Origin: Nymphaea colorata
Taxonomy: Eukaryota; Streptophyta; Magnoliopsida; Nymphaeales; Nymphaeaceae
NCBI RefSeq assembly: GCF_008831285.2
Contig: NC_045148.1
Coordinates: forward strand, 21,199,002-21,263,001
Direction of reading: 5' to 3'
Length of the DNA: 64,000 nucleotides
In this document: one piece after another, positions 34,218-45,214 of the stretch
Layout: every line of letters starts with the position of its first letter
Position numbering within the stretch: position 1 is the stretch's first letter
The notes under the pieces: generated by a model
Seen by the model: the letters and a program-made list of their open reading frames with translations, nothing else
What the model was told of the DNA's origin: nothing
Database searches by the model: none
Position numbers and translations under genes: made by a program

Positions 34218-35408
34218 GTATTCTTTTTTTTTTGTATCTCTCGATGTGCGAGTATGTGTGTGTACAGTCTTTCTCTTCAATAATGCTCTGTTGGGGAGAT
34301 TCAGAAAGGGAGGGGGGGTGTATGGGAGGGGCCAAGAGCAGGTGAGGTGAAATAAAGAGAGATAGAGAGAGTGAGTGGTTTTGCCAGTTCTGGTGGGCTG
34401 TTTTCTCTCTTTTTTCATTTCTCTCTCCCCATATATATATATATATATGTATATTGTGATCTGTAGAAACCAGACCAACAGGTCAGGGACAAAAACCAGA
34501 CCCTTTAATTATGTTATTTAAAGTGTTTTTTTTTTAATGTAACCTTACCAATATAATCTTAAGTTTAAGAATAGATTAACACAAAATATATATTAAGTTG
34601 ATCATTTTGGGGCTTAATAGTGTTTTATAATTAGCAAAAATGAATGGCTATCATAGCATCAATATTTTGATAATAGACAAATCAACCTTTTTCATAAAAA
34701 CAACTTGATTCAAAGCATGTTTTTATATCAAATTGTTTTATAAATATATTAGGATATAAATATTTTATTAAAAATATGTTTTAAGCAAAAATGTTAAAGT
34801 GTCTGGTTTTTACCAATTTTTTTTCTCTCTCTCTATCCCCTATATATATATATATTCCCTGACTTATGTGGTCCAGGTAATTATACTCTTTCCTGTGTGT
34901 GTGTGTGTATGATTCACAATAAAATATCAATAAATATATTAATTGATGTGCAACACCCATGATCCATCTATCATCATAATTTGGTAAGTTCACACATAAA
35001 GACAAGCACAAGCGTTCCTAGTTCAATAATGTAGAGGTCATTGATTAACTATTTTTTGACGGCCTATTTGTTGTTCATATGGCTTGTGGTGTTGCATACT
35101 AGTTTTTGCATTCTTTTGTGCTCATGTACACAAATATGTGTTGGTGACATGTTTTCAACAAGCAATAGTCTTCAATTGATCTTCTTTCTTTAACATAAGC
35201 TGTAATTTTTGTTCCTTTCTTGTATTAAAAATCCCTAATCACAGGTACCTGTCTACCTGTCTATCGAATGGTTAAGATTGGCTGACAACTGACACTATTA
35301 AATAATTCACACAATTTGTGAGATGTTTAGGAGAACGTGGAGATTTATCACCGGAGAGTTGAAAGCAACACCATACAATTAATAACCTCAACAAACCTCA
35401 CAGGCTCC

Positions 35409-35457
<49 letters not shown>

Positions 35458-35722
35458 GTATCCATATATATATATATATGGATAAATGTTTGATTTCTTT
35501 TAAGGGTACTTGAACATCATATATATTGGACTTCTGTTCTATACAATAATCTTGTATTCTTTTTAGATGGTATGAGAATACAAAATGAGAAAGGCAGGAT
35601 TGGAGGTTCAATTGATCTTAAATCCATTAGGAGCAATCAATGCTATTGTGTCGTGCATAAGCATTATCCAATTATTTTGGGGCTCTCTAATCATGTTTAA
35701 TTTTGTTGAATGGTTGAATTAG
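34218..35722 (+). other. Probable kinase-domain intron of the LRR-XII pseudogene
   Basis: LRR-XII kinases usually have one intron just before the EYG / EFG codons of the kinase. Here the space between the DFG exon and the next kinase block is 1.5 kb, ends in GGTTGAATTAG, and could start at the GT at about 34218. It contains no gene. It holds simple repeats: T-run 34225-34233, (TA)n at 34431-34450, 34843-34854, 35411-35453 and 35463-35480, and (TG)n at 34894-34908. The donor is uncertain because the end of exon 1 is deleted. Confidence 0.6.
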
Positions 35723-36069
35723 AATTTGGGATGGCTGGAAAGGTGTCAACCACAGCTGATGTCTACAGCTACGGAATTCTCCTCCTTGATGTGTTTACAG
35801 GAAGAAATCCTACTGATGAACAGTTTGACAGGGATTTTAGTTTGAGGCAATGGGTGGCTGAAGCATTTCCTGTTGCAATTTCAGATGTCATTGACAGCCA
35901 TCTTTTGAATGAAAGCAATACTACTCCAAGTGAAAGATCAGTTGCTATGAATGATCTGCTGGTGGTGATCATGGAGATAGGCCTGTCTTATTCAAGGGTG
36001 TATCCAAATGAGAGAATGGACATGAAGGAAGTAGTTGTAGGGCTGAGAAGGATTCAAATATATCCATAG
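35723..36069 (+). pseudogene. LRR-XII receptor-like kinase pseudogene, exon 2
   Basis: This is the C-terminal part of the kinase domain, open over its full length: [42 protein letters not shown] and MKEVVVGLRRI. The VYSYGI Asp/Tyr and GRNPTD features are typical of LRR-XII kinases. It starts after an AG acceptor at 35721-35722. The stop at 36067-36069 comes after an added IQIYP tail. Compared with the duplicate at 42892-43222, about 32 bp are missing between two AGGAT repeats, which removed the original stop. As exon 1 is dead, this exon has no working partner here. Confidence 0.88.
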
Positions 36070-37372
36070 ATACAATGAGATTTAATTCTAGGGCACGACC
36101 AGCCATTGGCTAAAATAGTCGGATGTGGAATGTAGTTCGATTGCTTTCAATGAGAGCTCCCACTTTTATTGCTCAATTATAGTTGCATATAGGATTTAAT
36201 AAAGATATGATTAATATGCTTGTGTGCTCTATTCCTAGGGCATTTGGGTGACCAATCTTGTAGAACAACTCACACATTTACAATGCAAGTTATGTGAAAG
36301 AGGCTTGGAACTTTGTCCATTATTGCATATGTTTGCGCCTTATTGTAAGTCAGGACACCTCAATAACCATAGTTCACATAAATCCTTTCAATTTTCTAAA
36401 ATTTTGGTGTACTATATGCTCACCACAATTTGTCAAACCTACCAAAAACTGCACAACAAGAAGAATGAATGAAAATGAACAATGCCAGTAAGTTTTGGAC
36501 TGAAGTCCAATTTTATCAAAAGACACTCTTGAATGAGGAGGATGATAATTATATGCTGTGAGCAACATTGTGTTATTGGAGCATGTTATGTGTAATGGCC
36601 CTCTAACAAAGGACCATGTGTTATAGACTAAAAATGATCAAAAAGATGAAAATGTCCCTGTTAGTTAAATAGAAGACCCCTCCCCCTACAAGTAAAAGTG
36701 AAACTTGGAAAATCTTCATTCTATTTCCTAGGAAGTGAATCCACCAATGTCAAGATGAAGCATGGTGTTATATCAAAGAAAGTAATAACTTCATCTTTTT
36801 AAGCATACAAAAATGCATGAAGCCAACCCATGAACACGCTGATGGTCATTTTCATAAAATTATTTGCCGGTAACAGTTCAAAGTTCAAAGATGCTACTTT
36901 ATATTGAAGTATTGTGGGAGCATTGGAATATGTGTCCCTCACCCAGCTTGATATTGCCTCTTCTGCAAATAAGGTTGTTTGCATCCCAAAATTTGTTTGA
37001 GTTTTGTTTTGGAGTCTATTAAAAAACGTAAATAGAAAAAAAAAGAACTAGACCGTCATTATGAGGCTTGGCCATTCCCGACACCTTTATCATGGGTAAC
37101 TAATCTTAAAGCTATGTTCATTCTCCATGCATTTCATATTTACCCAAACGTTAGCTTCAACCTATTTGTGGTGTGGTATTTGGTAAAGAAGTTAAAAACT
37201 TGATAAAGCGAAGGAAGGAAATTCTTTTTAAAGGAAAGTATATCATAAACCTTTATCAAAAAGTTAGAGAGCGTGACATAAAAATTTTTAAGAGATAAAA
37301 TATAGACAGAAAAAAAACTAGTAAAAGAGCAAGAGATTTTAAGAGAAAATTAAGAGAGAGATAAAGATTTAT
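36070..37372. repeat. 3' flank of the kinase exon, duplicated at 43223-44495
   Basis: The 3' flank aligns over about 1.2 kb with 43223-44495, with shared words such as GACCAGCCATTGGCTAAAATAG, GACTGAAGTCCAATTTTATC and AGACCCCTCCCCCTACAAG. The alignment runs into the GA-rich minisatellite at the right. With exon 2 included, the duplicated block is about 1.7 kb (about 35640-37372 and about 42815-44495). Confidence 0.85.
36890..36970 (+). mobile_element. Copia RT/RNase H junction fragment in the duplicated flank
   Basis: The minus-free plus reading of the second copy at 44040-44095 gives SIVGALQYVSLTQPDIA, the block that joins RT to RNase H in Ty1/copia elements. The first copy here is the same sequence with a few changes. 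It is a short fragment only, present in both duplicates, so it predates the duplication. Confidence 0.65.
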
Positions 37373-37472
37373 AGGTGGGTGGAAAGAAATAAAGAGAAAA
37401 ACTAGTAGAACATAAAGAGATTTTAAGAGAAAAACTAGTAGAAGAGCAAGAGATTTTAAGAGAAAAAGGGGG

Positions 37473-37515
<43 letters not shown>

Positions 37516-37800
37516 CATTTTTGAGTGACTAGTAGAAGAGCAAGGGTGTTTAAGTGGAAAGTGTGTGCTCAGAGGGAGAGAGATAGATAAAGATTTTGAA
37601 AAGAAAGAAAAGAAATAAGAGAGAAAAACTAGTAGAATGGCAAATGATTTTAACAAAAAATGAAAGCGAGAGAGATGTAAAGATTTTTAAGGGACAGAAA
37701 AGAAATAGAGAAAGGAAAATCTGTAAAGAGAGATTTTAAGAGAATAATCAAAGAGATATAAAGATTCTAAGAGAAAAAAAAAGAAAAAATAAGAAAGTGC
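37255..37800. repeat. GA-rich minisatellite with embedded (TA)n
   Basis: Units such as AGAGCAAGAGATTTTAAGAGAAAAACTAGTAGA repeat several times, with (TA)n at 37474-37514. It is related to the GA-rich minisatellite at 9995-11150. Confidence 0.75.
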
Positions 37801-38215
37801 GAATAAAAGAAGGAAGAAAAATGATATAATAACGTGATATTTTAACCCATTTTTTTCTTTTATATAGAAATTAAGATTAAGGAGATAATTTTGAAAATTT
37901 TCAACTTCAATATTTTTATGTAGGTAGGAGAGGAACTTGGGCTCATGGATGGAGGACCTATTTTTAAAATTTCTTAATATAAGTTGTATATATATATAGA
38001 CAAAATTAAAAATATTTCATTTACTCTTATGTATTGCAAAAAAGTATGCCTTTCCCACCATTGGGTGCGGGAGAGAGAGACTAAACTATAAAAGAAACAA
38101 ACAACTATCGTTGAAGAAGGCTTCTCTTGCGCTTCAATCGCGTTAGGAAGACACTCTTTTAAAGGTGGATCACTCTTTTAAGACTACTAATAGAACGATT
38201 AATAGGTATCTTATC
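37801..38215. repeat. Dispersed repeat shared with 8641-9228
   Basis: The segment after the GA minisatellite ends TTTTAAGACTACTAATAGAACG, as at about 9190-9212, with a shared GGCTTCTC...GCGCTTCAAT block. Head and tail order is the same as in the first copy, which supports one element family. Confidence 0.5.
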
Positions 38216-40798
38216 AATGGAATGAGGATTTGAAAGATGTCAAAACTAACCGTAGTGATAATACTAAAATGCATTTAACATCTTCGTATTCATAGTGTTT
38301 TTCTTGAGTTGGACAATCCTCAACCTAAAAAATTAATGTAAAAGAAAAAAAAATCCCACCTCCAGCTCTCATCCTCATCGTTCATCCATCTATCAATAGA
38401 ACAATCAATTAGCCATACATGCACATTATCTATTCATAGAGATGTAAATGGAAGGAAGAAGGGAATAGCAAGAGAAAATGAGACTACATGCCTCGAGATG
38501 GTATAGTTCAAGAAGAGATGAGAACTCTGACTTGTTGAAGAAGCTTTCCAAGGGTGTCCCACGTGCTCTCCTTTCCACTGGTTGAAGATGAAGGTTGGAA
38601 AAGAAGGAGAATCCTAAGGTTGAAGATAAAGAAGCATTGAAAGAGCGAGGAAGAATAGATGAAGGAAGAGAGATAAAAAGGACTTCCAAGATCATAGTTA
38701 GAGGGCTCAAGGAGTTCCTCAAAGGTTAGCTTATACCCAAGGATCAAGTTCCTCAAAGGTTAGCTTATAAAAATAAATAAAGCCAAAATTCAACATTTGA
38801 AAGAGTTTTAATTTCTCAAGTTTTTTATGAATTTTTCATTTTTTGAATTATTTTTATTTTGTTTTATAGGTTTTGACTTGTGGAGATTAGCCCTTGGCCC
38901 ACGCAAACACCCTATGCCAGAGCACTTAGTAGCACAACAAGAGCTCTACGCAGTGCACCAAGCACTGCCAAAATTTGTTGCTTCCCCAGTAGGTCCCGCC
39001 CTAAAAATAAAAGTTTAGCAACAAAAATATGTAATACTTTTAAGAGGTAAAATATTCCTTTTATAAAATGGGTCTAGCAACATTTTTTATGATTCCAGGT
39101 TTGTTTTGATCGGGAAGTAATTCCTTGAATGGGAGGGTCCCAGATCGATGACAAAAGTTGGATAATGGATTAGATAGGTGCAAGGCTTGAAATATGCATT
39201 GTACATCCTATTTGGATTTTACGAAGCTGAGTCAAATTGAAAAGCAAGGGCGAGCTTGCGAATGACGTTGGGAATTGATTCTTGAGCTCCATTACAAACA
39301 TTTGAGTTTGAATTTTTTTTTATCGAGATTTTTGGTTCTTTTATCTAATCTAGATTTGTGGGTGATTTTCTGAATCTATTTTCCTATTTTAGGCCTGACT
39401 TTGATTCTCGAGTCTATATGAGTTTTTAACCTTCTTTTTGGATCTAGAGCAGGATTTTGGATCTGGGACATGGATTTGGATTTGGGTCTAGATCTAAGAT
39501 TCTACTTGGGATCTAAAATTTTGAATTTGGATCTGAGGCTTTGTTTTAGATTTAGAGTTCAATTTTAGATCCAGATTGGGATCTAGGGATCTATTTTTTA
39601 TCGAAAGTTGGGATTTGGATCCAGAACTGGACCTAAGGCTTGGTTTTTGGATCTGGACTTGGGATTGGGTATAGATCTAGATTTGACATGAATTATCATA
39701 TTAGATTGGTGTAGGGCTTTGGTTGGATGTTTAGATTTACATTCAGAACTGCGATAAATTGAAGTATTTGGGACCCAAAATTGTTGAAAATAATTGTGAA
39801 AATGCTAGATTTATATGAAACTTGGAAATTTGGGGGTAATTACAAGGTTAAGCTAATTTATTTAGGATCCTATGGAATCTCAATGTGGAGCTGTCAAGGG
39901 AATATTAAGATTCTTGAAAGCTACCGTTTATTATGGTGTAATCTTCAAAGTTCAAACCATAGTCACAAATAATGTCCCGTAGTTTTACACGGTAAGGCTT
40001 TTCTCTACTATAATACGGCGAGCTTAAAAAAAATGAAAAATATGGTAACTTATTAAAAACTTTAAAAAACTACAAATGGAAGAAAATAAAATAAGTGTGA
40101 AACTAATAACACAAACATCACAAGATAAATAGATTTGAAAAAAATAAAAAATAGAAAAAAAAACTGTTTGGGATTAAAAAATGATAAAGTGAAAAAAGTG
40201 AAAAAATGCGTTAAAAATTCATTTTTTAAACATTTTTTTTCAAAAAAACGTGTTTTTAAAGTTTTAAACTGCCATTTTTTAAGAAGTAATTGTGTCAAAC
40301 CATCCAAGAACAAAAAGTTCATATATATAGTGACGCGGACAGGGGCGAATGCCCAAATGATTGATCGATGGTCAACATTTATGCAGCCTTCTTGGGACTG
40401 AATCTTGTTGCAGGAAGTTCAAAGAAACAGCAAGTTTTTTCTCAGTCTAGCAGATGATACAACGTGGTAGACATATTTCTAGTTGAACTTGAAATAAGAA
40501 CAAAAGAAATATGATGTACATTGAAGTGGCCAACAAACATATAAGAAGATGCAACGTGATAGACGTATTTCTATTTGAACTTGGAATAAGAATGAAAAAA
40601 ATCCACCATCCATATGGTGTGACAATGTGAGTGCAAAATATTTAGCAGCTATTCCAACTTTTTCATAGTAGAAGCCAGCACATTGAAGTGGATGTTCATT
40701 TTGTTGGGGACAAAGTTGCTCAAGGCACCATTGTTGTGAGATGGACATCATCCAAAGAGCAGATTGAAGGTGGTTGCAGGCAATTAGACCTTAGTGTA
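38216..40798. other. Non-coding interval with a degenerate GGATCTGGG-type repeat
   Basis: No gene is recognised. A 25-bp direct repeat (GTTCCTCAAAGGTTAGCTTATA) occurs at 38714-38735 and 38748-38769. 39300-39740 is a degenerate repeat of TTGGGATCTGGATTTGG words. A 63-codon plus-strand frame at 38827-39018 is unrecognised. 40140-40300 is A/T homopolymer-rich. Confidence 0.5.
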
Positions 40799-41073
40799 AG
40801 ACTGTTGGGATAGGCTTGAGCATCAAGCTGGCTGGTTAGATAAGAGTCGGACTTAAGCTAGCACGACACCTAAAACTTGAGTTCGGGCTTGATTCGAGTA
40901 AAATAAAAAAATATTTTTTAAATATGAAATAAAATTTTTAGTATAAAAGATATTTTTAATAATAAAATATATATCATTATTAAAATAAATATAATAATAT
41001 TTAAAAATATATTGAATGGAGCCCCATCAAATCAACCCAACTAATTTTTTTGACTTGTTGGATGCTTAGCCCT
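40799..41073. mobile_element. Possible hAT-like MITE
   Basis: Left TGGGATAGGCTTGAGCATC and right, complemented, TAGGGCTAAGCATCC suggest a terminal inverted repeat around an AT-rich core. No clear target duplication was found. Confidence 0.35.
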
Positions 41074-41504
41074 ACGTGGGGAGATAGGCTTGGGTTTGAG
41101 GATTGAAAGTTAACAAAGGCACAGGAGGTCCAACGCTTGTGGTTTGTTCCAGCTGACCCCATTTTGGTTTGAAGTTTTGACTTAAATAGCGATTCTCTAT
41201 TTGGAACTCCGTCTTGGTTTGAAGTTTCGACGTAAGTTGTGCTTACTCTAAACTGACGCAGTTCCAATGAACTTGTAGTGAACAATTCGCATAGTTTTTC
41301 AACCCTTGGACATTTTTTTGGTGTGGCCATTGGCCTAACGGTTGACTGCTCTGTTTTGGTTCTCGGGCTTCTTCCTCTTGGTGTATGTGCCATCCACCCA
41401 CATCCCAAGTGATCCATTTTCTTCCCTATGAGTTCCCTCAATCTGCAATCTTCCGTCCTTATGGGTTCAGCACCTAAGGGTTTGGTACTTGTTAGACAGA
41501 GAGA

Positions 41505-41695
41505 AAGTTGTGTGGGTAAAGAATGGAAGGACATTTCGGTTATTTGTTTAAAAGAAATGTCCTTTACAATCTTTTATTTTTTTATTTCTATTTTTGTCTA
41601 TACAAAAAGGTTTTTTTTGTGTGTGAACTAAGGGTATTTTAGTTATTAATCATACTTGCACACGAAAATTTGTGCACCAGTATGGTCCATATTAT
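41505..41695. repeat. Dispersed repeat, second copy of 27320-27495
   Basis: It shares the GGAAGGACATTTCGG head, the CTTTACAATCTTTTA block, AGGGTATTTTAGTTATTAATCATAC and the TGCACCAGTATGG end with the first copy. Confidence 0.55.
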
Positions 41696-41877
41696 GGCTT
41701 TCCTTCTCGGTTTAGATGGTCTTATTAGTTCACTTCATGAAGTATTGCAACTTTTCTTGGACAACCCAAGGCATGATGTATCTTCTTCAGAGAAATGGGC
41801 TTGAGCTGAATGGGGTTGCAGTGACCCACGGGATATTCAATTACGCCATAGCCAGGACACCACCTCTGTCTTGCCCC

Positions 41878-42024
41878 TTAGTTATCGTTTAGATGGCGGT
41901 CCAGACCCACTTCCCTCTTCAACTCCTCCTGCAGCTTGACCATCTCCCTGGGGTTGTGCATGAGCTCAGCCATGGCCCATTCTATGGCCGACGCCACCGT
42001 CTTGGTACCACCAAACATCACATC
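41878..42024 (-). pseudogene. Cytochrome P450 CYP84A-like exon fragment
   Basis: On the minus strand a 48-codon frame starts at 42024 directly after a TGTATCAG acceptor-like sequence and reads DVMFGGTKTVASAIEW, then AMAELMHNP and VGLDRHL, ending at TAA (41878-41880). The GGT-T-T block is the P450 I-helix oxygen-binding motif. The sequence is closest, from memory, to CYP84A (ferulate/coniferaldehyde 5-hydroxylase), in the lignin pathway at the ER membrane. In that family an intron lies right before this point, so the left edge looks like a true exon start. Only about one tenth of a P450 is present, and the heme-binding Cys region is absent. Sequence below 41878 may contain scrambled further pieces, which I cannot confirm. 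Confidence 0.75.
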
Positions 42025-42348
42025 CTGATACACCATAAGGACAACATTTAATTAATTATAATTAAACGCAGCAAAATTGCCGCAACCAATAAGCAAATAA
42101 ATAAATAAATAACTTTTCATTTTTTGGTCTTATTATTTTGGATTATTTGGTGGCAAGCGAATGAAAGATGTTGACCTAATTACTCTGAACCAATCATCTT
42201 GATGGACTTATACAGCCAGCCACATTGGGCCAAACATTTGCACTGTCATTCTCAAACTTTGTAGAGTTGCTTCTGTCATGACAGCTAAAAATATACTTGT
42301 TGGTGGCACTCTACATCTACCGTCTGCTGTGTTCAAGCAAATAGCCCA

Positions 42349-42383
<35 letters not shown>

Positions 42384-42814
42384 TATTTTAGTTCACATCT
42401 AAAAATAATTTTTTACAAAGCTAATGAATTATGGGACATTGGAATCGACTGGACAACAGTGGTTTTCATTATTTGAAGCAAAGAGTTCAGATTTTTTAAG
42501 CAAGCCAACTCCGATTCACTCTTGGCCTCTCTTAGTTAAACTCGGATCGAGCACAACTTATCTAATAAATGAGCCGTGTTCTGGTTAAAGTTAAGTAAAC
42601 GAGTAGAGTTTGATCTTGGCGAGCTCAACTTACATAAACTTGAGTAAGATCAATAAGATAACATGTAAAAGATTATTTACAATATAATCACGACAATAAA
42701 CAGCTACATCAGATTTCCCCCTTGCTAGCAAGTTCCAACTCAATCCGGCTGTTGCTACTCATGTTCAAATTGATTTTTTTTTTTTAAATAATCTTGCCCA
42801 AAACCAATTAGTGC
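42025..42814. other. Non-coding interval with (TA)n
   Basis: (TA)n lies at 42352-42380. The part 42500-42720 has GAGCTCAACTT and CTCGGATCGAG words like the family 3 MITEs but no definable ends. No gene. Confidence 0.5.
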
Positions 42815-42891
42815 AATTGTGTCATAGGTGAGCATTAGCCAACTATATGGCGCTTGCTATCATGTCTAATATTGTTGAGTGGTTGAATTAG

Positions 42892-43222
42892 AATTTGGGA
42901 CGGCCCGAAAGGTGTCAGCCAAAGCCGATGTCTACAGTTACGGAATTCTCCTCCTTGAGGTTTTTATAGGAAGAAAGCCTACTGATGAACAGTTTGATGG
43001 AGATTTTAGTTTGAGGCAATGGGTAGCTGAAGCATTTCCTATTAAATTTCAGATGTCATTGACAGCCATCTTTTGAACGAAAGCAACACTACTCCAACTG
43101 AAAGAGCTATGAATGATCTGATGGTGATGATCATGGAGATAGGCTTGTCATGTTCGAGGGTGTCTCCAAATGAGGGAATGGACATGAAGGAAGTGGTTGT
43201 AGGGCTGAGAAGGATACGATAG
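42892..43222 (+). pseudogene. LRR-XII kinase exon 2, duplicate copy
   Basis: This is the second copy of the receptor-kinase C-terminal exon, after the same AG acceptor context (GGTTGAATTAG). It reads [19 protein letters not shown] and [17 protein letters not shown] single-base deletion near 43045 shifts the frame; the other frame continues with [10 protein letters not shown] and MKEVVVGLRRIR to TAG at 43220-43222. That stop position is the ordinary one for this family. It has six bases fewer near 43100 than the first copy. No matching exon 1 lies upstream, only about 75 bp of intron-like sequence, so it is an orphan exon. Confidence 0.88.
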
Positions 43223-44495
43223 AAGACAAAAATGATAGAAGGATAATTCAAATATATCCATAGATACAATGAGATTTAATTCCAGGGCGCGACCAGCCAT
43301 TGGCTAAAATAGTTGGGGGTGGAAATGTAGTTTGATTGCTTTCATTGAGAGCTCTCACTTGCGTTGCTCGATTACAGTTGCTTATAGGATTTAATAAAGA
43401 TATGCTTAATATGCTTGTGTGTTCTATTCCTAAGGAATTTGGGTGACTAATCTTGTAGAACAACTCGCACATTTCCATTGCAAGTTACGTGAATGAGGAT
43501 TGGAACTTTGTCCATTATTGCTGTTTGTGCATTATTCTAAGTAAGGACACCTCAATAGCCATAGTTCACATAAATCCTTTCAATTTTCTAAACATGATGT
43601 ACTATATCCTCAGCATAATTTTTCAAACCTACCAAAAAAATGCACAACAAGAAGAAAGATGAAAATGAACAATTCCAGTAAGTTTTGGACTGAAGTCCAA
43701 TTTTATCAAAAGAAAAGCCCTTGAATGAGAAGGATGATAATTATATGTTGTGATCAACATTGTGTTATTGGAGCATGTTATATGTAATGGCCCTCTAAAA
43801 AATGACCATGTGTTATGGACTAAAAATGATCAAAAGACCAAAATGTCCCTGTTAGTTAAATAGAAGACCCCTCCCCCTACAAGCAGAAGTGAAACTTGGA
43901 AAATCTTCATTCTATTTCCTAGGAAGCGAATCCACCAATGCTGAAAGGAAGCTTGGTGTTATCTCAAAGAAAGTAATATCTTTAATCTTTTCAAGCATCC
44001 AAAAATGCATGAATGTTGCTCACAATTCAAAGCTTACGTTGAAGTATTGTGGGAGCATTGCAATATGTGTCCCTCACTCAGCCTGATATTGCCTTGTGTG
44101 CAAGTATGGTTGTGTGCATCCCAAAAATTGTTTATGTTTTGTTTTTGAAGTGCATTAAAAATTTTTTTTTTTTTCCAAAGAGGAAAAAAGGGACTAGCCT
44201 GTTGGTACGAGGCTTGGTCATTCCTGACGTGTTGATCATGATGCATTTTATATTCACCCAAACATTATCTTCAACCTATATATGGTGTGGTACTTGATAA
44301 AGAAGTTAAAACTTTATAAATCAAGGGAAGAAAACTCTTTTTAAAGGAAAATATTTCATAAAGTTTTATCAAAACAGTTAGAGAGAGTGAGATAAAGATT
44401 TTTAAGAGAGGGAAAATATAGACAAAAAAAATAATAAAAGAGCAAGAAATTTTAAGAGAAAATTAAGAAAGAGAGAAATAAAGATTTATAACAAG
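43223..44495. repeat. Second copy of the kinase 3' flank
   Basis: It aligns with 36070-37372 and includes the copia fragment at 44040-44095. It ends in the GA-rich minisatellite at about 44380-44495. Confidence 0.85.
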
Positions 44496-45214
44496 CGATC
44501 ATGATCAACATTGAAGTGATCTGCCGCCCTGCCAGAGACACCGAGTCTGCAAAACAACAAGCGATATCCCTTACTTTTCATGAGCACCAGACTTAAGACT
44601 CTTCCAACAACTTGAATTTAACAAAGAAAAGAAAGCACGATTATTTATTTTGGCTCTTTGATAGATCTGTCTATGAAGCCTAATTTACTTAAAAAATGAA
44701 CCAGATCAATGGAACACTTGTTATAGGAATTTTTAAGGCAGATTCGTAAGGCAGTAATAATGTGTTACTGCTGACATAGAGTCACACATAACTCGTCAAA
44801 CAAATGATCAGCAAAGAAGCAGCACAGCTGACGTGCTAATTGATCTCATCACTCTGCTTGTGCTTATAACTTATAACTTCAAATTCTGTGTCACTTATTT
44901 TGCTATTATGACACATTGTCCATTAATTTAACTGTTGAGTCAGACTATATTCACTTTTTGTGTTTAAGGGAGACTACATTTTCTTCATGTGTAAACTAAT
45001 TAAAAACACAAGTTGTAAAAAGAGGTAAGAGCTTGCCGGATCAAATCTTGCCTCATCATCTGAATGGAACTGCTAGCAAGTTGTATAGGTTATGTTCATA
45101 ACCTACAGTTTGACCTGGGATTGATGAATATTAGCTGCGCCCCAGCTATTGTCGGCTCATTTTTTTTGTTTCCACCAGCAAACATCAAAGCGCATGTTCT
45201 AACTAAGATACCTG
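44496..45214. other. Non-coding interval, nothing recognised
   Basis: No gene, repeat or motif that I can support. It lies between the kinase duplicate and the satellite. Confidence 0.45.

Noticed and set aside
34205-34230. Normal splice donor at the end of kinase exon 1
   Set aside because: A GT exists near 34218, but the conserved codons that should precede it are missing and a stop lies before it, so the donor cannot be assigned firmly.
41001-41534. 177-codon minus-strand open frame
   Set aside because: No domain, no homologue I know; it overlaps a MITE-like end, a doubled CTTGGTTTGAAGTTT word and a dispersed repeat. Probably chance.
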